A stretch of DNA of 64,000 nucleotides from Streptococcus caballi DSM 19004. GTDB taxonomy: Bacteria > Bacillota > Bacilli > Lactobacillales > Streptococcaceae. The translations under genes and the position numbers were made by a program. Under the pieces are notes generated by a model that ran no database searches, had not been told where the DNA came from, and saw only the letters and a program-made list of their open reading frames with translations. Position 1 is the stretch's first letter, and the number at the start of each line of letters is the position of its first letter. The stretch covers positions 1 to 64,000 of the forward strand of contig NZ_KB904062.1 of NCBI RefSeq assembly GCF_000379985.1. The letters run 5' to 3'. Shown here one piece after another: positions 53,689-62,652 of this stretch.

Positions 53689-55500
53689 TTATTCAACAGT
53701 TACAGATTTTGCAAGATTACGAGGCTTATCAACATCAAGACCACGTTGTAAGGTTGCATAGTAAGCAATCAATTGCGTTGGCACAACCATAGCAATTGGC
53801 GATAAGAATGGATGAACAGTCATCACCTTAATATCATCATCTTCCTTAGCCAAAGCTTCATCAACAATGGTCAAAACATGAGCGCCACGAGCAGCTACTT
53901 CTTGAATATTGCCACGCGTATGAGCCGCAAGAATTGGATTATTAGAAATCAAAGCAAGAACAGGTACGCCATCTTCGATAAGTGAGATAGTTCCGTGTTT
54001 CAACTCACCAGCTGCAAAACCTTCACATTGGATATAAGAAATTTCTTTTAATTTAAGAGAAGCTTCCATGGCAACGTAATAATCACTACCTCGACCAATA
54101 TAGAAGGCATTGCGAGTTGTTGCTAATAAGTTAGCTACTTTTTCTTCGATCAATTCTTTTTCTGACAAAGTCGCTTCAATTGATTGTGCCACGATGGCTA
54201 ATTCATGCACAAGATCGAAGTCTTCTGCAGCTTTGTTATGATTAGCTTGACCAACTGCCTTAGCCAAAAATGCAAGAGTAGCAATCTGTGCTGTGTAGGC
54301 TTTAGTTGAAGCAACTGCAATTTCTGGACCAGCATGAAGAAGCATAGTATGACTTGCCTCACGTGATAGAGTTGATCCAGGAACGTTGGTGATCGTCAAA
54401 CTTGGAATACCTAGTTCGTTTGCTTTTACCAGGACCTGACGACTGTCTGCAGTTTCACCAGATTGACTAATAAAGATAAAGAGCGGCTTCTTACTGAGCA
54501 AAGGCTGATTGTAGCCCCATTCAGATGCAATTCCTAACTCAACAGGTGTTTCTGTCAAAGCTTCCAACATATTTTTGGCTGCGAAACCTGCATGGTAGGA
54601 TGTTCCAGCCGCAATAATATAGAGACGATCTGCTTCTTGTACAGCTTCAACGATAGCATTGTCAACGACAATATTGTCATCATCAGTATAGGCTTTGATG
54701 AGCTTACGCATCACAGTTGGCTGCTCATCAATTTCTTTAAGCATGTAATAAGGGTAGGTCCCTTTACCGATATCAGAAAGATCAAGTTCAGCTATATAGG
54801 ACTCTCTTTCAACGGAATGTCCTTCATAATCTTGAATATCAACACTATCTTTCTTCACGATAACAAGTTCCTTATCGTGAATTTCCATGTATTGATTTGT
54901 TTCGCGAATCATAGCCATAGCATCTGAACAGATCATGTTATAGCCATCACCCAAACCAATGAGAAGAGGAGATTTATTTTTAGCCACATAAATCGTATTA
55001 GGGTCTTGCGCATCCATAAGAGCAAACGCGTAAGAACCTTCAATAATATGAAGTGCTTTTCGGAAAGCTTCTAAAACGGACAAACCATCCTCTTCAACAA
55101 ATTTACCAATCAAATGAACCGCAATTTCAGTATCTGTTTGCCCGTTCAAATGATGATTCGACAGATAATCGTCTTTAATTTGTGCAAAATTTTCGATAAC
55201 ACCATTATGAACCAAGGTCAAACGAGATGTTTCAGATTGATGCGGATGAGCATTGATTTCACTTGGTTTACCATGAGTAGCCCAACGCGTATGACCAATC
55301 CCAGCCGTTCCCTCAACATCAATCCCTATTCTTGCACGTAAGTCAGCAATACGTCCAACAGATTTAATCAAATTTGAACCGTTATTATTCGCAACAAAAA
55401 TACCCGCAGAGTCATATCCACGATATTCTAATTTTTCTAATCCCTGCATCAAGATGTCTGTTGCATTACGATTTCCAACAACACCAACAATTCCACACAT
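53689..55500 (-). CDS. glmS: Glutamine--fructose-6-phosphate aminotransferase (isomerizing)
   Basis: First enzyme of UDP-GlcNAc synthesis, feeding peptidoglycan. The N-terminal glutaminase begins MCGIVGVVGNRNATDILMQG, so Cys becomes the first residue after Met removal, with GHTRWATHGKPSEINAHPH. Two SIS sugar-isomerase domains follow (AAGTSYHAGFA, SQSGETADSRQ, GPEIAVASTKAYTAQ). Length 604 aa fits. The start must be 55500 for the Cys nucleophile. The only GGAG is 28 bases upstream, separated from the ATG by a small hairpin. Two operator-like repeats flank the promoter, so expression probably responds to amino-sugar state through a GntR regulator. Confidence 0.97.
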   Translation of the reverse strand: MCGIVGVVGNRNATDILMQGLEKLEYRGYDSAGIFVANNNGSNLIKSVGRIADLRARIGIDVEGTAGIGHTRWATHGKPSEINAHPHQSETSRLTLVHNGVIENFAQIKDDYLSNHHLNGQTDTEIAVHLIGKFVEEDGLSVLEAFRKALHIIEGSYAFALMDAQDPNTIYVAKNKSPLLIGLGDGYNMICSDAMAMIRETNQYMEIHDKELVIVKKDSVDIQDYEGHSVERESYIAELDLSDIGKGTYPYYMLKEIDEQPTVMRKLIKAYTDDDNIVVDNAIVEAVQEADRLYIIAAGTSYHAGFAAKNMLEALTETPVELGIASEWGYNQPLLSKKPLFIFISQSGETADSRQVLVKANELGIPSLTITNVPGSTLSREASHTMLLHAGPEIAVASTKAYTAQIATLAFLAKAVGQANHNKAAEDFDLVHELAIVAQSIEATLSEKELIEEKVANLLATTRNAFYIGRGSDYYVAMEASLKLKEISYIQCEGFAAGELKHGTISLIEDGVPVLALISNNPILAAHTRGNIQEVAARGAHVLTIVDEALAKEDDDIKVMTVHPFLSPIAMVVPTQLIAYYATLQRGLDVDKPRNLAKSVTVE

Positions 55501-55510
55501 AATCATTATC

Positions 55511-55534
55511 GGTAGGTTATTCCTACCACTCCTT
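55511..55534 (-). promoter_or_regulatory. Hairpin between Shine-Dalgarno site and glmS start codon
   Basis: AAGGAGT (55534-55528) is followed at once by GGTAGG-AATAA-CCTACC (55527-55511) and, ten bases later, the ATG. Looping out the 17-nt hairpin brings the ribosome site to a normal distance. Confidence 0.6.
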
Positions 55535-55661
55535 TTTTAATTTTATACTTATTAAAAATCAAGACCAGCTATGCTACGCTCTCTCAGGGAACACATGCTT
55601 GATCTAGCACTAGCTGCCCTAACTAAGAAGCCACATCATAGGATTGATTTTCTGAGTATAT

Positions 55662-55679
55662 AATTGGTATAGTTCAATT
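55662..55679. promoter_or_regulatory. NagR/DasR-like operator, downstream copy
   Basis: AATTGGTATAGTTCAATT, an imperfect palindrome close to the dre sites of DasR/NagR-type GntR repressors (TTGGTATAGACCAA-like). It lies in the glmS leader, about 20-40 bp after the predicted transcription start. An identical 18-mer occurs at 55741. Confidence 0.6.
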
Positions 55680-55705
55680 TAACGTTGAAAAATACTAACA
55701 AAGAC

Positions 55706-55734
55706 AGTATATAACTTATATTTATAAAAGTCAA
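55706..55734 (-). promoter_or_regulatory. glmS promoter
   Basis: On the minus strand TTGACT (55734-55729), a 17-bp spacer and TATACT (55711-55706). It lies between the two operator copies. Confidence 0.7.
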
Positions 55735-55740
55735 CAATCA

Positions 55741-55758
55741 AATTGGTATAGTTCAATT
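55741..55758. promoter_or_regulatory. NagR/DasR-like operator, upstream copy
   Basis: A second AATTGGTATAGTTCAATT, identical to the copy at 55662, located directly upstream of the glmS -35. The two copies start 79 bp apart. Confidence 0.6.
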
Positions 55759-55787
55759 CATATGAACTGTAGTGCCTAAATAAATAA

Positions 55788-55814
55788 AAAAAGAGAATCT
55801 CAAAATTCTCTTTC
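55788..55814. terminator. Bidirectional terminator upstream of the glmS promoter
   Basis: AAAGAGAAT and ATTCTCTTT pair around a short CTCAAA loop, with A and T runs on the two sides. It probably isolates glmS from upstream minus-strand transcripts. Confidence 0.6.
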
Positions 55815-56340
55815 TAAGCTAGCTATGCTGCTTTGCCTTTTCCAAGGGAGGATAACTGCTATAAACTTATAATAATCTACTTCCACAGCAAAATAACATC
55901 TCATTTAATTAATAACAACTTTTTCAAACGGACATTTTTATTTCATTTAATTAGTTGCAAATTAATTAAATTGTATTGAATGCCATAATTTTTATCCTGT
56001 TGCAAAATGAAGTGTAAGAAAAAAGATCTGTTCATCTGATAGACCGAACTCCCCACAAAATAGGCCCATCCCCAACTTTCTAAAGCAGATCACGGGAAAA
56101 ATCGAAGCTTACCTTCTAACAACATCCATAGAAGCGAACAGAGTCAATTACTATGACACATAAAACTTTAGTCGCCTAGGTCTATTAACTATTAACCCAA
56201 TTGATTTGCCTAAAGCTGTTTGCAAGCGAAAGAAAAGGAAGACTCGCCCGTCAGCTAAGAAATATCTCGGAATCGGCATTGAGCAAAGAGCTGATGGAAT
56301 CATTGATTGCTCAACATTTGGTCCTTTGGGAAAATATTTT
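55815..56340. other. Long intergenic stretch between glmS and thiI
   Basis: About 520 bp, AT-rich on its left half. A plus-strand frame without start (about 56166-56345) reads LPKAVCKRKKRKTRPSAKKY and LGIGIEQRADGIIDCSTFGP before a stop. Its composition looks protein-like, but I recognise no family. It may be the tail of a deleted gene. No RNA gene or inverted repeat is evident. Confidence 0.4.
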
Positions 56341-57558
56341 TTATAATAAGTCCTCAATCAAATCATCCATATCATCATGTTCCACCTGCGGTGTGATTTT
56401 TGTAATCCTGATACCAGCGACGGCACGTTCTACCAGACCTTCAACATCTAAACGTTTTTCGTATTGTTCAACATTCTTAATTTTAGGATTAGTTTTTGGA
56501 CGGTCTGGCGCAAAAATGGTACAGCAATCTTCAAATGGTTGAATAGAAATATCAAAGGTATCAATCTTTTGGGCGATGTCAATGATTTCCAGCTTATCCA
56601 TGGTGACCACTGGACGGATAACTGGTGTGCAGGTTACAGCGTTGATGGCCTGCATACTCTCAAGCGTCTGGCTGGCAACCTGACCGAGACTTTCACCATT
56701 AATAATAACTAGGCCGTGGCGTTCCTCACGAATACGATCTGTAATACGCATCATAAATCGGCGTGTCAAAGTCATAAGATAAGCCTCTGGCGCTTTATCC
56801 TTGATTTCTTCTTGAATTTCCGTAAAAGGAACTTCGATAAACTGGATATTGCCACCGAACTTGGTCAATTTACGGGTCAAGTCCTGTGCCTTCTTAAGTG
56901 CACCAGGGCTAGTGTAAGGAGGACTGGCAAAGTGCACCGCTTCAATATCAACACCGCGCTTAAGAGCCAAATAACCAGCGACTGGTGAATCAATGCCACC
57001 AGACAGCATAAGCATGCCCTTGCCTGATGTGCCAACAGGCAGACCACCTGCACCCTTGATATTTTCGTAGGAAAGATAGGCGGCTTCATCGCGTATTTCT
57101 ACCTTAAGATTAATATCTGGATTTTTCATCTTGGCCTGAATGTTTGGTAAAACATCGAAAACGGCATTGCCCATGACTTGATTCAGTTCACGACTATCTA
57201 ATTCAAAACTATGATCACTGCGCTTGGAGCTGATTTTGAAGGTCATGCCTTCCTTATAAATGTCCACCATTAGATCTTGTACTGCTTTTTTAACAGCATC
57301 AACTGTTTTTTCAACTTTATAAGACGGTGAAAATGCCTGAATCCCAAAGATTTGTTTAAGTGATTCAGCAACAGGAAGATAGTCTGTCCCATTGAGATAA
57401 ACATGGGCACGGTCGCGGTCGGCATGGACCGTCACATCTGGATAAATGGATAGAACGTGTTCAATATTGCGTTTCAATTTGTTAATGAACCGCATGCGAT
57501 TTTTTCCTTTAGTTGACAGCTCACCATAGCGAACCATAATTTCTGAATACTCTAGCAT
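56341..57558 (-). CDS. thiI: tRNA 4-thiouridine synthetase ThiI
   Basis: Modifies U8 of tRNA to 4-thiouridine, using sulfur from a cysteine desulfurase. It has an N-terminal ferredoxin-like and THUMP region (about residues 1-165), the PP-loop [20 protein letters not shown], and the C-terminal [15 protein letters not shown] segment. At 405 aa it lacks the C-terminal rhodanese domain of enterobacterial ThiI, as usual in Firmicutes. It follows the cysteine desulfurase gene by 18 bp; that enzyme is the dedicated sulfur donor in such pairs. Confidence 0.95.
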   Translation of the reverse strand: MLEYSEIMVRYGELSTKGKNRMRFINKLKRNIEHVLSIYPDVTVHADRDRAHVYLNGTDYLPVAESLKQIFGIQAFSPSYKVEKTVDAVKKAVQDLMVDIYKEGMTFKISSKRSDHSFELDSRELNQVMGNAVFDVLPNIQAKMKNPDINLKVEIRDEAAYLSYENIKGAGGLPVGTSGKGMLMLSGGIDSPVAGYLALKRGVDIEAVHFASPPYTSPGALKKAQDLTRKLTKFGGNIQFIEVPFTEIQEEIKDKAPEAYLMTLTRRFMMRITDRIREERHGLVIINGESLGQVASQTLESMQAINAVTCTPVIRPVVTMDKLEIIDIAQKIDTFDISIQPFEDCCTIFAPDRPKTNPKIKNVEQYEKRLDVEGLVERAVAGIRITKITPQVEHDDMDDLIEDLL

Positions 57559-57576
57559 AATTCTTATCTTTTCCTT

Positions 57577-58722
57577 TTATCGTACTTTTTTTGTTTTGTC
57601 ATAAACTTGCTTGAAGATGGTAAGGAACTGCTCAATCTGGCTCATATCGTTATCATCATCAAGGCTGATACGAACGGCTGACTGAGCTTGTTTGGTTGGC
57701 ACTCCCATAGCAATGAGAGTCCCTGCTGGTTTGCCAGCCTTAGATGAACAAGCGGATGTCGTCGAAATATAGATTTCGTGTTCTTCAAAAGCATGGACAA
57801 CTACTTCGCCACGAACACCCTTGATACCGAAGGTCAAAATGTTAGGCGCGAAGCGCTCATCATCACCAGAGAAAATCATGATATCATCATGTTTAACCAG
57901 TTCATCATAGATGACTGTTTTCATCTGAGCAATTCTTGGCAGAGCCTGAGATTCCTTGGCTATGACCAAGCGAAGGGCTTTAGCAGTTGCCGCAATTCCC
58001 GCTACATTTTCAGTGGTTGAACGGAAGTCCCTTTCCTGACCGCCTCCGGTTAAAAGAGGTTGTAATTTCTTGCCTTCTTTTTTATAAAGAAAACCGACGC
58101 CGCGCACGCCATGGAATTTATGACCTGAAAAGCTGGCAAAATCCACACGCTCAGTCAGGTAAGTTTCGGTTGGGATCTTCCCGATAGCCTGCACTGCATC
58201 AACATGGAAAGAAATACTAGGCTTGTCCGCTAACAGACGCGAAATAGATTTGATAGGCTGGATAGAACCCATTTCATTATTGACCGCCATGATAGATACT
58301 AAAATGGTATCTGGTCGCAAAAGCGCAGCCAATTGGTCTAAGTCAACAAAACCATCCGCCGTTACAGGGGCGTAAGAAACCTCAAAACCATGCTGGCTCA
58401 GCCATTTTGCCGACTCCTTAACCGCTGGATGCTCAATATCAGAAACAATGATGTGCTTACCATAGCGTTCTTTTTCAAAAGCAATGCCCTTGAGCGCCCA
58501 GTTATCGCTCTCTGTACCGCCTGAGGTGAAGATAATTTCGCTATTTTTGACGCCTAGTAGGTCTGCAATCTGCTGACGGCTGGCTTCTAAAATGCGTGTC
58601 GCCTTGCTACCGAGATTGTGCAAGCTTGAGGGATTGCCGTAAATTTTACTGGCCACTTCTTGATAAGTCTTGAGCGCTTCTGGATAAGGAAGCGTCGTGG
58701 CCGAATTGTCAAAATAAATCAT
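57577..58722 (-). CDS. Cysteine desulfurase (NifS/IscS-like, ThiI partner)
   Basis: PLP enzyme that takes sulfur from cysteine. Visible are MIYFDNSATTLPYPEAL, FTSGGTESDNWALKGIA, the cofactor Asp/His region SFHVDAVQAIGKI, Schiff-base Lys in SFSGHKFHGVRGVGFL, and the mobile-loop Cys in ISTTSACSSKAGKPAG. Length 381 aa. The close coupling to thiI points to tRNA thiolation (NifZ/YrvO-type role) rather than bulk iron-sulfur synthesis. Shine-Dalgarno support at the start is weak. Confidence 0.93.
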   Translation of the reverse strand: MIYFDNSATTLPYPEALKTYQEVASKIYGNPSSLHNLGSKATRILEASRQQIADLLGVKNSEIIFTSGGTESDNWALKGIAFEKERYGKHIIVSDIEHPAVKESAKWLSQHGFEVSYAPVTADGFVDLDQLAALLRPDTILVSIMAVNNEMGSIQPIKSISRLLADKPSISFHVDAVQAIGKIPTETYLTERVDFASFSGHKFHGVRGVGFLYKKEGKKLQPLLTGGGQERDFRSTTENVAGIAATAKALRLVIAKESQALPRIAQMKTVIYDELVKHDDIMIFSGDDERFAPNILTFGIKGVRGEVVVHAFEEHEIYISTTSACSSKAGKPAGTLIAMGVPTKQAQSAVRISLDDDNDMSQIEQFLTIFKQVYDKTKKVR

Positions 58723-58870
58723 AATAAATAATTGTAACTTCCTTCAAATTCAATCTAAATTATTATACCATATATGACAGTCTTGTTCTTGGAATAAAAG
58801 TTAAGTTTTTTTTAGCATTTTTTAAGGGAAAATCATATAATAGAATAGAACGATAAAAAGGAGACTAGTC

Positions 58871-59320
58871 ATGTCAGAACAATATTCAAGACGACGTAAA
58901 ACATCAGTACCCGAATCATCCACACCAACAAAACATATCAAAACAGGCTTTTCTGCTCTGCAAAAGACCGTTGCCCTCATCGGTAGTATTCTCAGTATCA
59001 TCGTCGCCACCATCACTATCAATAATGCCTTGAATGGCGGAAGTAAGAGCAACAGCAATTCTTCAAGTGGTACTAGCAAAACAACGATTATTAAAGTTAA
59101 GGAAAGTAGCGACAAAACCAGCAGCAATGTCAACACTGATAACGATAACAATACATACAGCTCCTCTGCTAATGCTGATCAAACCTATTCAAGTCAATAC
59201 AACGAAGCAAGCTCTGCCGCATCCTCAGAAAGCAATGTTGCCTCATCTTCTGATAACACTGCGAACTCTGCCACTGATGCAACGATACCATCATCTTCTG
59301 CAACTGAATCAGCTCAATGA
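58871..59320 (+). CDS. DUF6556 family single-pass membrane protein with Ser-rich tail
   Basis: A basic cytoplasmic head (MSEQYSRRRKTSVP), one membrane helix (about residues 31-53, VALIGSILSIIVATITI), then about 95 low-complexity residues rich in Ser, Asn, Thr and Ala facing outward. There is no LPXTG. The plan matches the streptococcal DUF6556 family of unknown function. AAAGGAG precedes the ATG and a TATAAT lies 22 bp further up. It has its own terminator, so it is monocistronic. Confidence 0.82.
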   Translation: MSEQYSRRRKTSVPESSTPTKHIKTGFSALQKTVALIGSILSIIVATITINNALNGGSKSNSNSSSGTSKTTIIKVKESSDKTSSNVNTDNDNNTYSSSANADQTYSSQYNEASSAASSESNVASSSDNTANSATDATIPSSSATESAQ

Positions 59321-59331
59321 TCAATCTCCTA

Positions 59332-59387
59332 GAAGAGTTTGACTACTCTTGACCTAAAGAGGTCAGAATGGTTAAACTCTTTTTCTA
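59332..59387 (+). terminator. Large terminator hairpin after the DUF6556 gene
   Basis: The outer stem GAAGAGTTT/AAACTCTTTTT encloses an inner TGACCT/AGGTCA stem and ends in a T run. Confidence 0.75.
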
Positions 59388-59409
59388 TCTTACTTCCCAT
59401 TAAAATACT

Positions 59410-60690
59410 ATGAACTATTATCAAACACTCAATTGGATTCACTCCCACAAGGCCAAAGGTCGCAGACCAGACATGAAACGGATGAAAGCTCTGCTGGCAA
59501 CATTAGGGAATCCTCAAGATGATTTCCCTGCCATTCATCTGGTAGGGACTAACGGCAAGGGCTCGACGACCAGCTATCTGCAACATATTTTCACAGAGGC
59601 AGACTACAAGACCGGCACCTTCACCTCACCCTACATCACGCGCTTCAACGAGCGTATAGCCATTGATGGTAACCCAATTCCAGACCAAGACTTGGTCAAG
59701 ACGGTACAAGTCTTGCAGGATAAGATTGCTCAAACTAACTTTCTAGACCACTTTGATAAGCCAACTGAATTTGAGCTAGTCACGGCCATCATGTTCCTCT
59801 ATTTCGCACAGATTCAGCCAGTGGACCTGGCTATTATTGAGGCTGGTATCGGCGGACAACATGATTCTACTAATGTCTTCAAGGCTTTAGCTCTTGTCTG
59901 CCCCTCCATCAGTTTAGATCATCAGGAAACCTTGGGGCATCAGCTGACTGATATTGCTCGCCAAAAAGTAGGCGCTCTAGACGCTCATACTCCCTTGATT
60001 TTCGGCCCCATGACAGACCAAGTTCGTCAAGTTTTTCTAGACAGGACAGAGCAACTCTTCTCCCCTCATTATGAACTGGGGCAGGATTTCTTCCTCTTGG
60101 AAAATGGAAGAGCTTTTGACTTTAACTATGAGAGTTTCAGACTGGCTGATATTGAGCTAGCTATGCTGGGCAGGCACCAACAATCCAATGCAGCTCTAGC
60201 TATTATGACCTCCCTACTTCTTAGGTCGCAATTTCCCAAGCTGACTCCCCAGAACATCAAAGTAGGACTAGAACAAACAGTTTGGCCAGGCCGCTGCGAG
60301 CTGGTCAGACCCAACCTGCTTCTGGATGGCGCCCACAATGAAGATTCCATTGCTAAGTTGATTGAGGTTTTAAAGGATTATTTTCCAGACAAGGCCATTC
60401 ACATCCTATTCGCCAGCCTCAACCGCAAGCCGCTTGACAAGATACTGGGCCAGCTGGCTGAGTTTGACCTCAGTGTCACCAGTTTTGACTTTCCAGAAGC
60501 TCGCCCCTTGTCTGATTATCCAAATCAATATCCACAGGTTAAGCATTGGAAGGCTTGGTTGGTAGAGAGTCAAGTTGAACCTGATCAGCTCTACGTTGTG
60601 ACGGGGTCGCTTTATTTTATTTCCGAAGTGAGAAATTACCTTCAAAACAATAATTCGCAAATCGAACACTCCCTCCAAATTATCAATTGA
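59410..60690 (+). CDS. folC: Folylpolyglutamate synthase / dihydrofolate synthase
   Basis: Mur-ligase-like enzyme adding glutamates to folates. It shows the P-loop VGTNGKGSTTSYLQHIF (residues 45-61), TGTFTSPYITRFNERI, IEAGIGGQHDSTNVF, SISLDHQETLG, and the C-terminal LLLDGAHNEDSI. Length 426 aa is normal. No clear Shine-Dalgarno site precedes the ATG, which lies 23 bp after a terminator. Substrate supply from the fused pabB-pabC in this window fits folate metabolism, although the genes are not linked. Confidence 0.93.
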   Translation: MNYYQTLNWIHSHKAKGRRPDMKRMKALLATLGNPQDDFPAIHLVGTNGKGSTTSYLQHIFTEADYKTGTFTSPYITRFNERIAIDGNPIPDQDLVKTVQVLQDKIAQTNFLDHFDKPTEFELVTAIMFLYFAQIQPVDLAIIEAGIGGQHDSTNVFKALALVCPSISLDHQETLGHQLTDIARQKVGALDAHTPLIFGPMTDQVRQVFLDRTEQLFSPHYELGQDFFLLENGRAFDFNYESFRLADIELAMLGRHQQSNAALAIMTSLLLRSQFPKLTPQNIKVGLEQTVWPGRCELVRPNLLLDGAHNEDSIAKLIEVLKDYFPDKAIHILFASLNRKPLDKILGQLAEFDLSVTSFDFPEARPLSDYPNQYPQVKHWKAWLVESQVEPDQLYVVTGSLYFISEVRNYLQNNNSQIEHSLQIIN

Positions 60691-60694
60691 CTCT

Positions 60695-60955
60695 TTGTTC
60701 ATCAACATTGAACAAAAAATGTATTCACAAGATCATAATGCTCTTAAAATAAGACTAATGTGTGATAATTTGATAAAAGCTACCTCCGATGAGGCTGATT
60801 TTTCAACATCCTTGGCTAATCTTCGAGAATATTTCAACCAAGAGAACGTCCTCTCTACACCCCAAGGCTTGGGTATGATTTGCCAACTTCCTTTGATTAT
60901 TTCACCACCGTCAATACCTAGTTACTCTGTGGCATTCCTTGGTTTCACACTTTGA
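60695..60955 (+). CDS. Short hypothetical ORF, probably truncated by IS remnant
   Basis: A plus-strand frame with KIRLMCDNLIKATSDEADFS then TSLANLREYFNQENVLS looks like a helical small protein. The last part (from about residue 68) runs into the IS5 remnant coded on the other strand. I recognise no family with confidence. A bacteriocin-immunity-like helical protein is one loose possibility. No good ribosome site is seen. Confidence 0.3.
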   Translation: MFINIEQKMYSQDHNALKIRLMCDNLIKATSDEADFSTSLANLREYFNQENVLSTPQGLGMICQLPLIISPPSIPSYSVAFLGFTL

Positions 60956-61119
60956 GAATCAATGATTGCGTAGGTTGAAGAGATAGCTTTACCAGCTTTC
61001 ACTCGCTTTTTTAACAAATTCTTGTTTAGACCATTGATAGGTGTAGTGTTTTGAGAAATAGGATTCAAGCTTACCCATTCGTTATCAGTTAAATCAGTTT
61101 CATACGCTTGTCTAGTCAT
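60922..61119 (-). pseudogene. IS5-family transposase remnant with internal deletion
   Basis: MTRQAYETDLTDNEWVSLNP is the start of an IS5-type (IS1031-like) transposase. It joins, after a large deletion, to KAGKAISSTYAIIDSQSVKP, which contains the first DDE Asp of the same family. The rest is missing. About 66 codons remain. Confidence 0.7.
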
Positions 61120-61524
61120 ATCTTTAGTTAAATATTTTTTGTGAATACAGATTCTTAGAATAAAGCTTAATGCCCCACTCTTCCCAATCCCCACCATAGT
61201 CAAGAATGAGATCCCGCTTTAATTGCGAGGGATGCTTAGAGGAAGCATACTATAATCTTATTATCCAGTCTTTGATCATAGTAGTGGCTATTGACTGCGG
61301 TGTTTCCAAACTAAACTATAGCATGAATAAGCTAAAACGACCTCAATTCGTCTGCCTCAAGCTGCTTTCTAAAGAGTTCATCAAAATCAAAATCTTTTTT
61401 TGGAGACCTCTTGGAGTAAAGTCGTGATAAAATAAGTCATGGGAATTCTAGTGCAGTATTGCAGCTCTACTATTGATTGGTTAAACAAAATATGTGACAA
61501 GCTAAAATTGGTTTATTACCCTAT
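61120..61524. other. Stretch without recognised gene after the IS5 remnant
   Basis: A 73-codon frame (61206-61427, plus strand, no ribosome site) and the surrounding sequence do not match any family I know. This is probably decayed mobile DNA. Confidence 0.4.
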
Positions 61525-61566
61525 TAAAAAATAGCGCCAAAACTCCGGTTTGGCACTATTTTTTTA
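61525..61566. terminator. Bidirectional terminator after the rgg-like gene
   Basis: AAAATAGCGCCAAAAC and GTTTGGCACTATTTT form a long stem around TCCG, flanked by A and T runs. It overlaps the stop codon of the rgg reading frame. Confidence 0.85.
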
Positions 61567-62427
61567 CTTTTGACTAAGCTTTTCAATTTTTTCTTTCATG
61601 TGTTGTGCGGTTCCTAAGCATTCTAAGGAAGCCATGATATTAGCGCATTTCTCCATTTCTTTAATTGCCTCATCTTTGCCTATTTGAAATTCATAAAAAC
61701 CACGGTAAAACTTTATCAAGATCCTTTCGTATAAATCAGTTTCCGGTATATTAAAGCTATCAATATAGTTGAAACATCTAAAGGCAACTTTCAACTGTTT
61801 ACGATCTATGCAGATTTCTATAACATTTAACAGCATCTGTAAAATCCGCTTACGATTTTCTGGAATATCTCGATAAAACTATGTCCTTTTTACCATTTCA
61901 TTTGTAAAAAGTTCAAGCGAGGCAACATTCATCAAGCCAACCGCATTCGTAAAAATCCATAGTTCAAACCGACCCCACTCTTCAACGGAGAATAAATAAT
62001 CCATCAGAAATTGCACATCTTCATTGGAAACAACTTCGGATGGTAAGCAATAAAATAGGATAGCTCGAACAACGATTGTTTTTAGTCTGTAAAGTTTTTG
62101 GTCGGGATTTTCTTCTTCAAACTGAAGACAATTTTTTAAAATAGATTTTATCTTAGTTACATCCTGATTAAGATAAGCTTCAGAAAGTTTCGTTGAAAAT
62201 TGGATATCCAAGGTTTGGGTATAATTATGATAAACCCACTGAAACTCATCTAAGGGAACATTCATATTTTTTAAACAAAGATAAAAAGTATCAATAGTGA
62301 TACCACTAATTCCTCTTTCAAAACGAGATAATTGGGCTGTTGAGACAATATTATCCGCAACTTCCTTTAAAGTGAGCCCTTTTGCTTCTCGAATAATTTT
62401 AAATACCTCTCCTACGACCTTTTGCAT
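61564..62427 (-). pseudogene. Rgg/GadR/MutR-family regulator interrupted by an in-frame amber codon
   Basis: The XRE helix-turn-helix (LTLKEVADNIVSTAQLSRFE then RGISGI, about residues 18-45) and the long helical TPR-like domain are typical of Rgg quorum-sensing regulators. Codon 183 is TAG (61881-61879), and the same frame goes on as FYRDIPENRKRILQMLLNVI to a stop at 61564. Without the TAG the protein would be 287 aa, exactly Rgg size. The truncated product keeps the DNA-binding head but loses the C-terminal dimerisation and peptide-binding part. No short hydrophobic peptide gene is visible upstream. Confidence 0.8.
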
Positions 62428-62616
62428 ATTCTCACCTGCTTATTAAAATATAAGATTGATAAAATAATTTCATCTAGATCATCATTTTATATAACTAATT
62501 ATTTTACATTAGAAAGAAAATAATTTCAAAAATTTAACTCTCATGTTTAGTAGAACTAGGAAGCAGCTGAGATTAACTAACCATCACTTCTATTTCTGAT
62601 GATAGCAATTTAATAT

Positions 62617-62648
62617 AAAAATTGACATGGATCATGCCATGTCAATCA
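62617..62648 (-). terminator. Terminator after alsD
   Basis: ATTGACATGG and CCATGTCAATTTTTA form a strong stem with T run, 5 bp past the alsD stop. Confidence 0.85.
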
Positions 62649-62652
62649 TTCT

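Noticed and set aside
53689-55800. glmS ribozyme in the glmS leader
   Set aside because: The leader is only about 200 nt and lacks the pseudoknotted core and the cleavage-site context; no glmS ribozyme sequence words were seen.
62543-62600. Small ORF MFSRTRKQLRLTNHHFYF as a possible Rgg-associated short hydrophobic peptide
   Set aside because: It is basic and hydrophilic, has no ribosome site and no hydrophobic stretch, unlike known SHP peptides.
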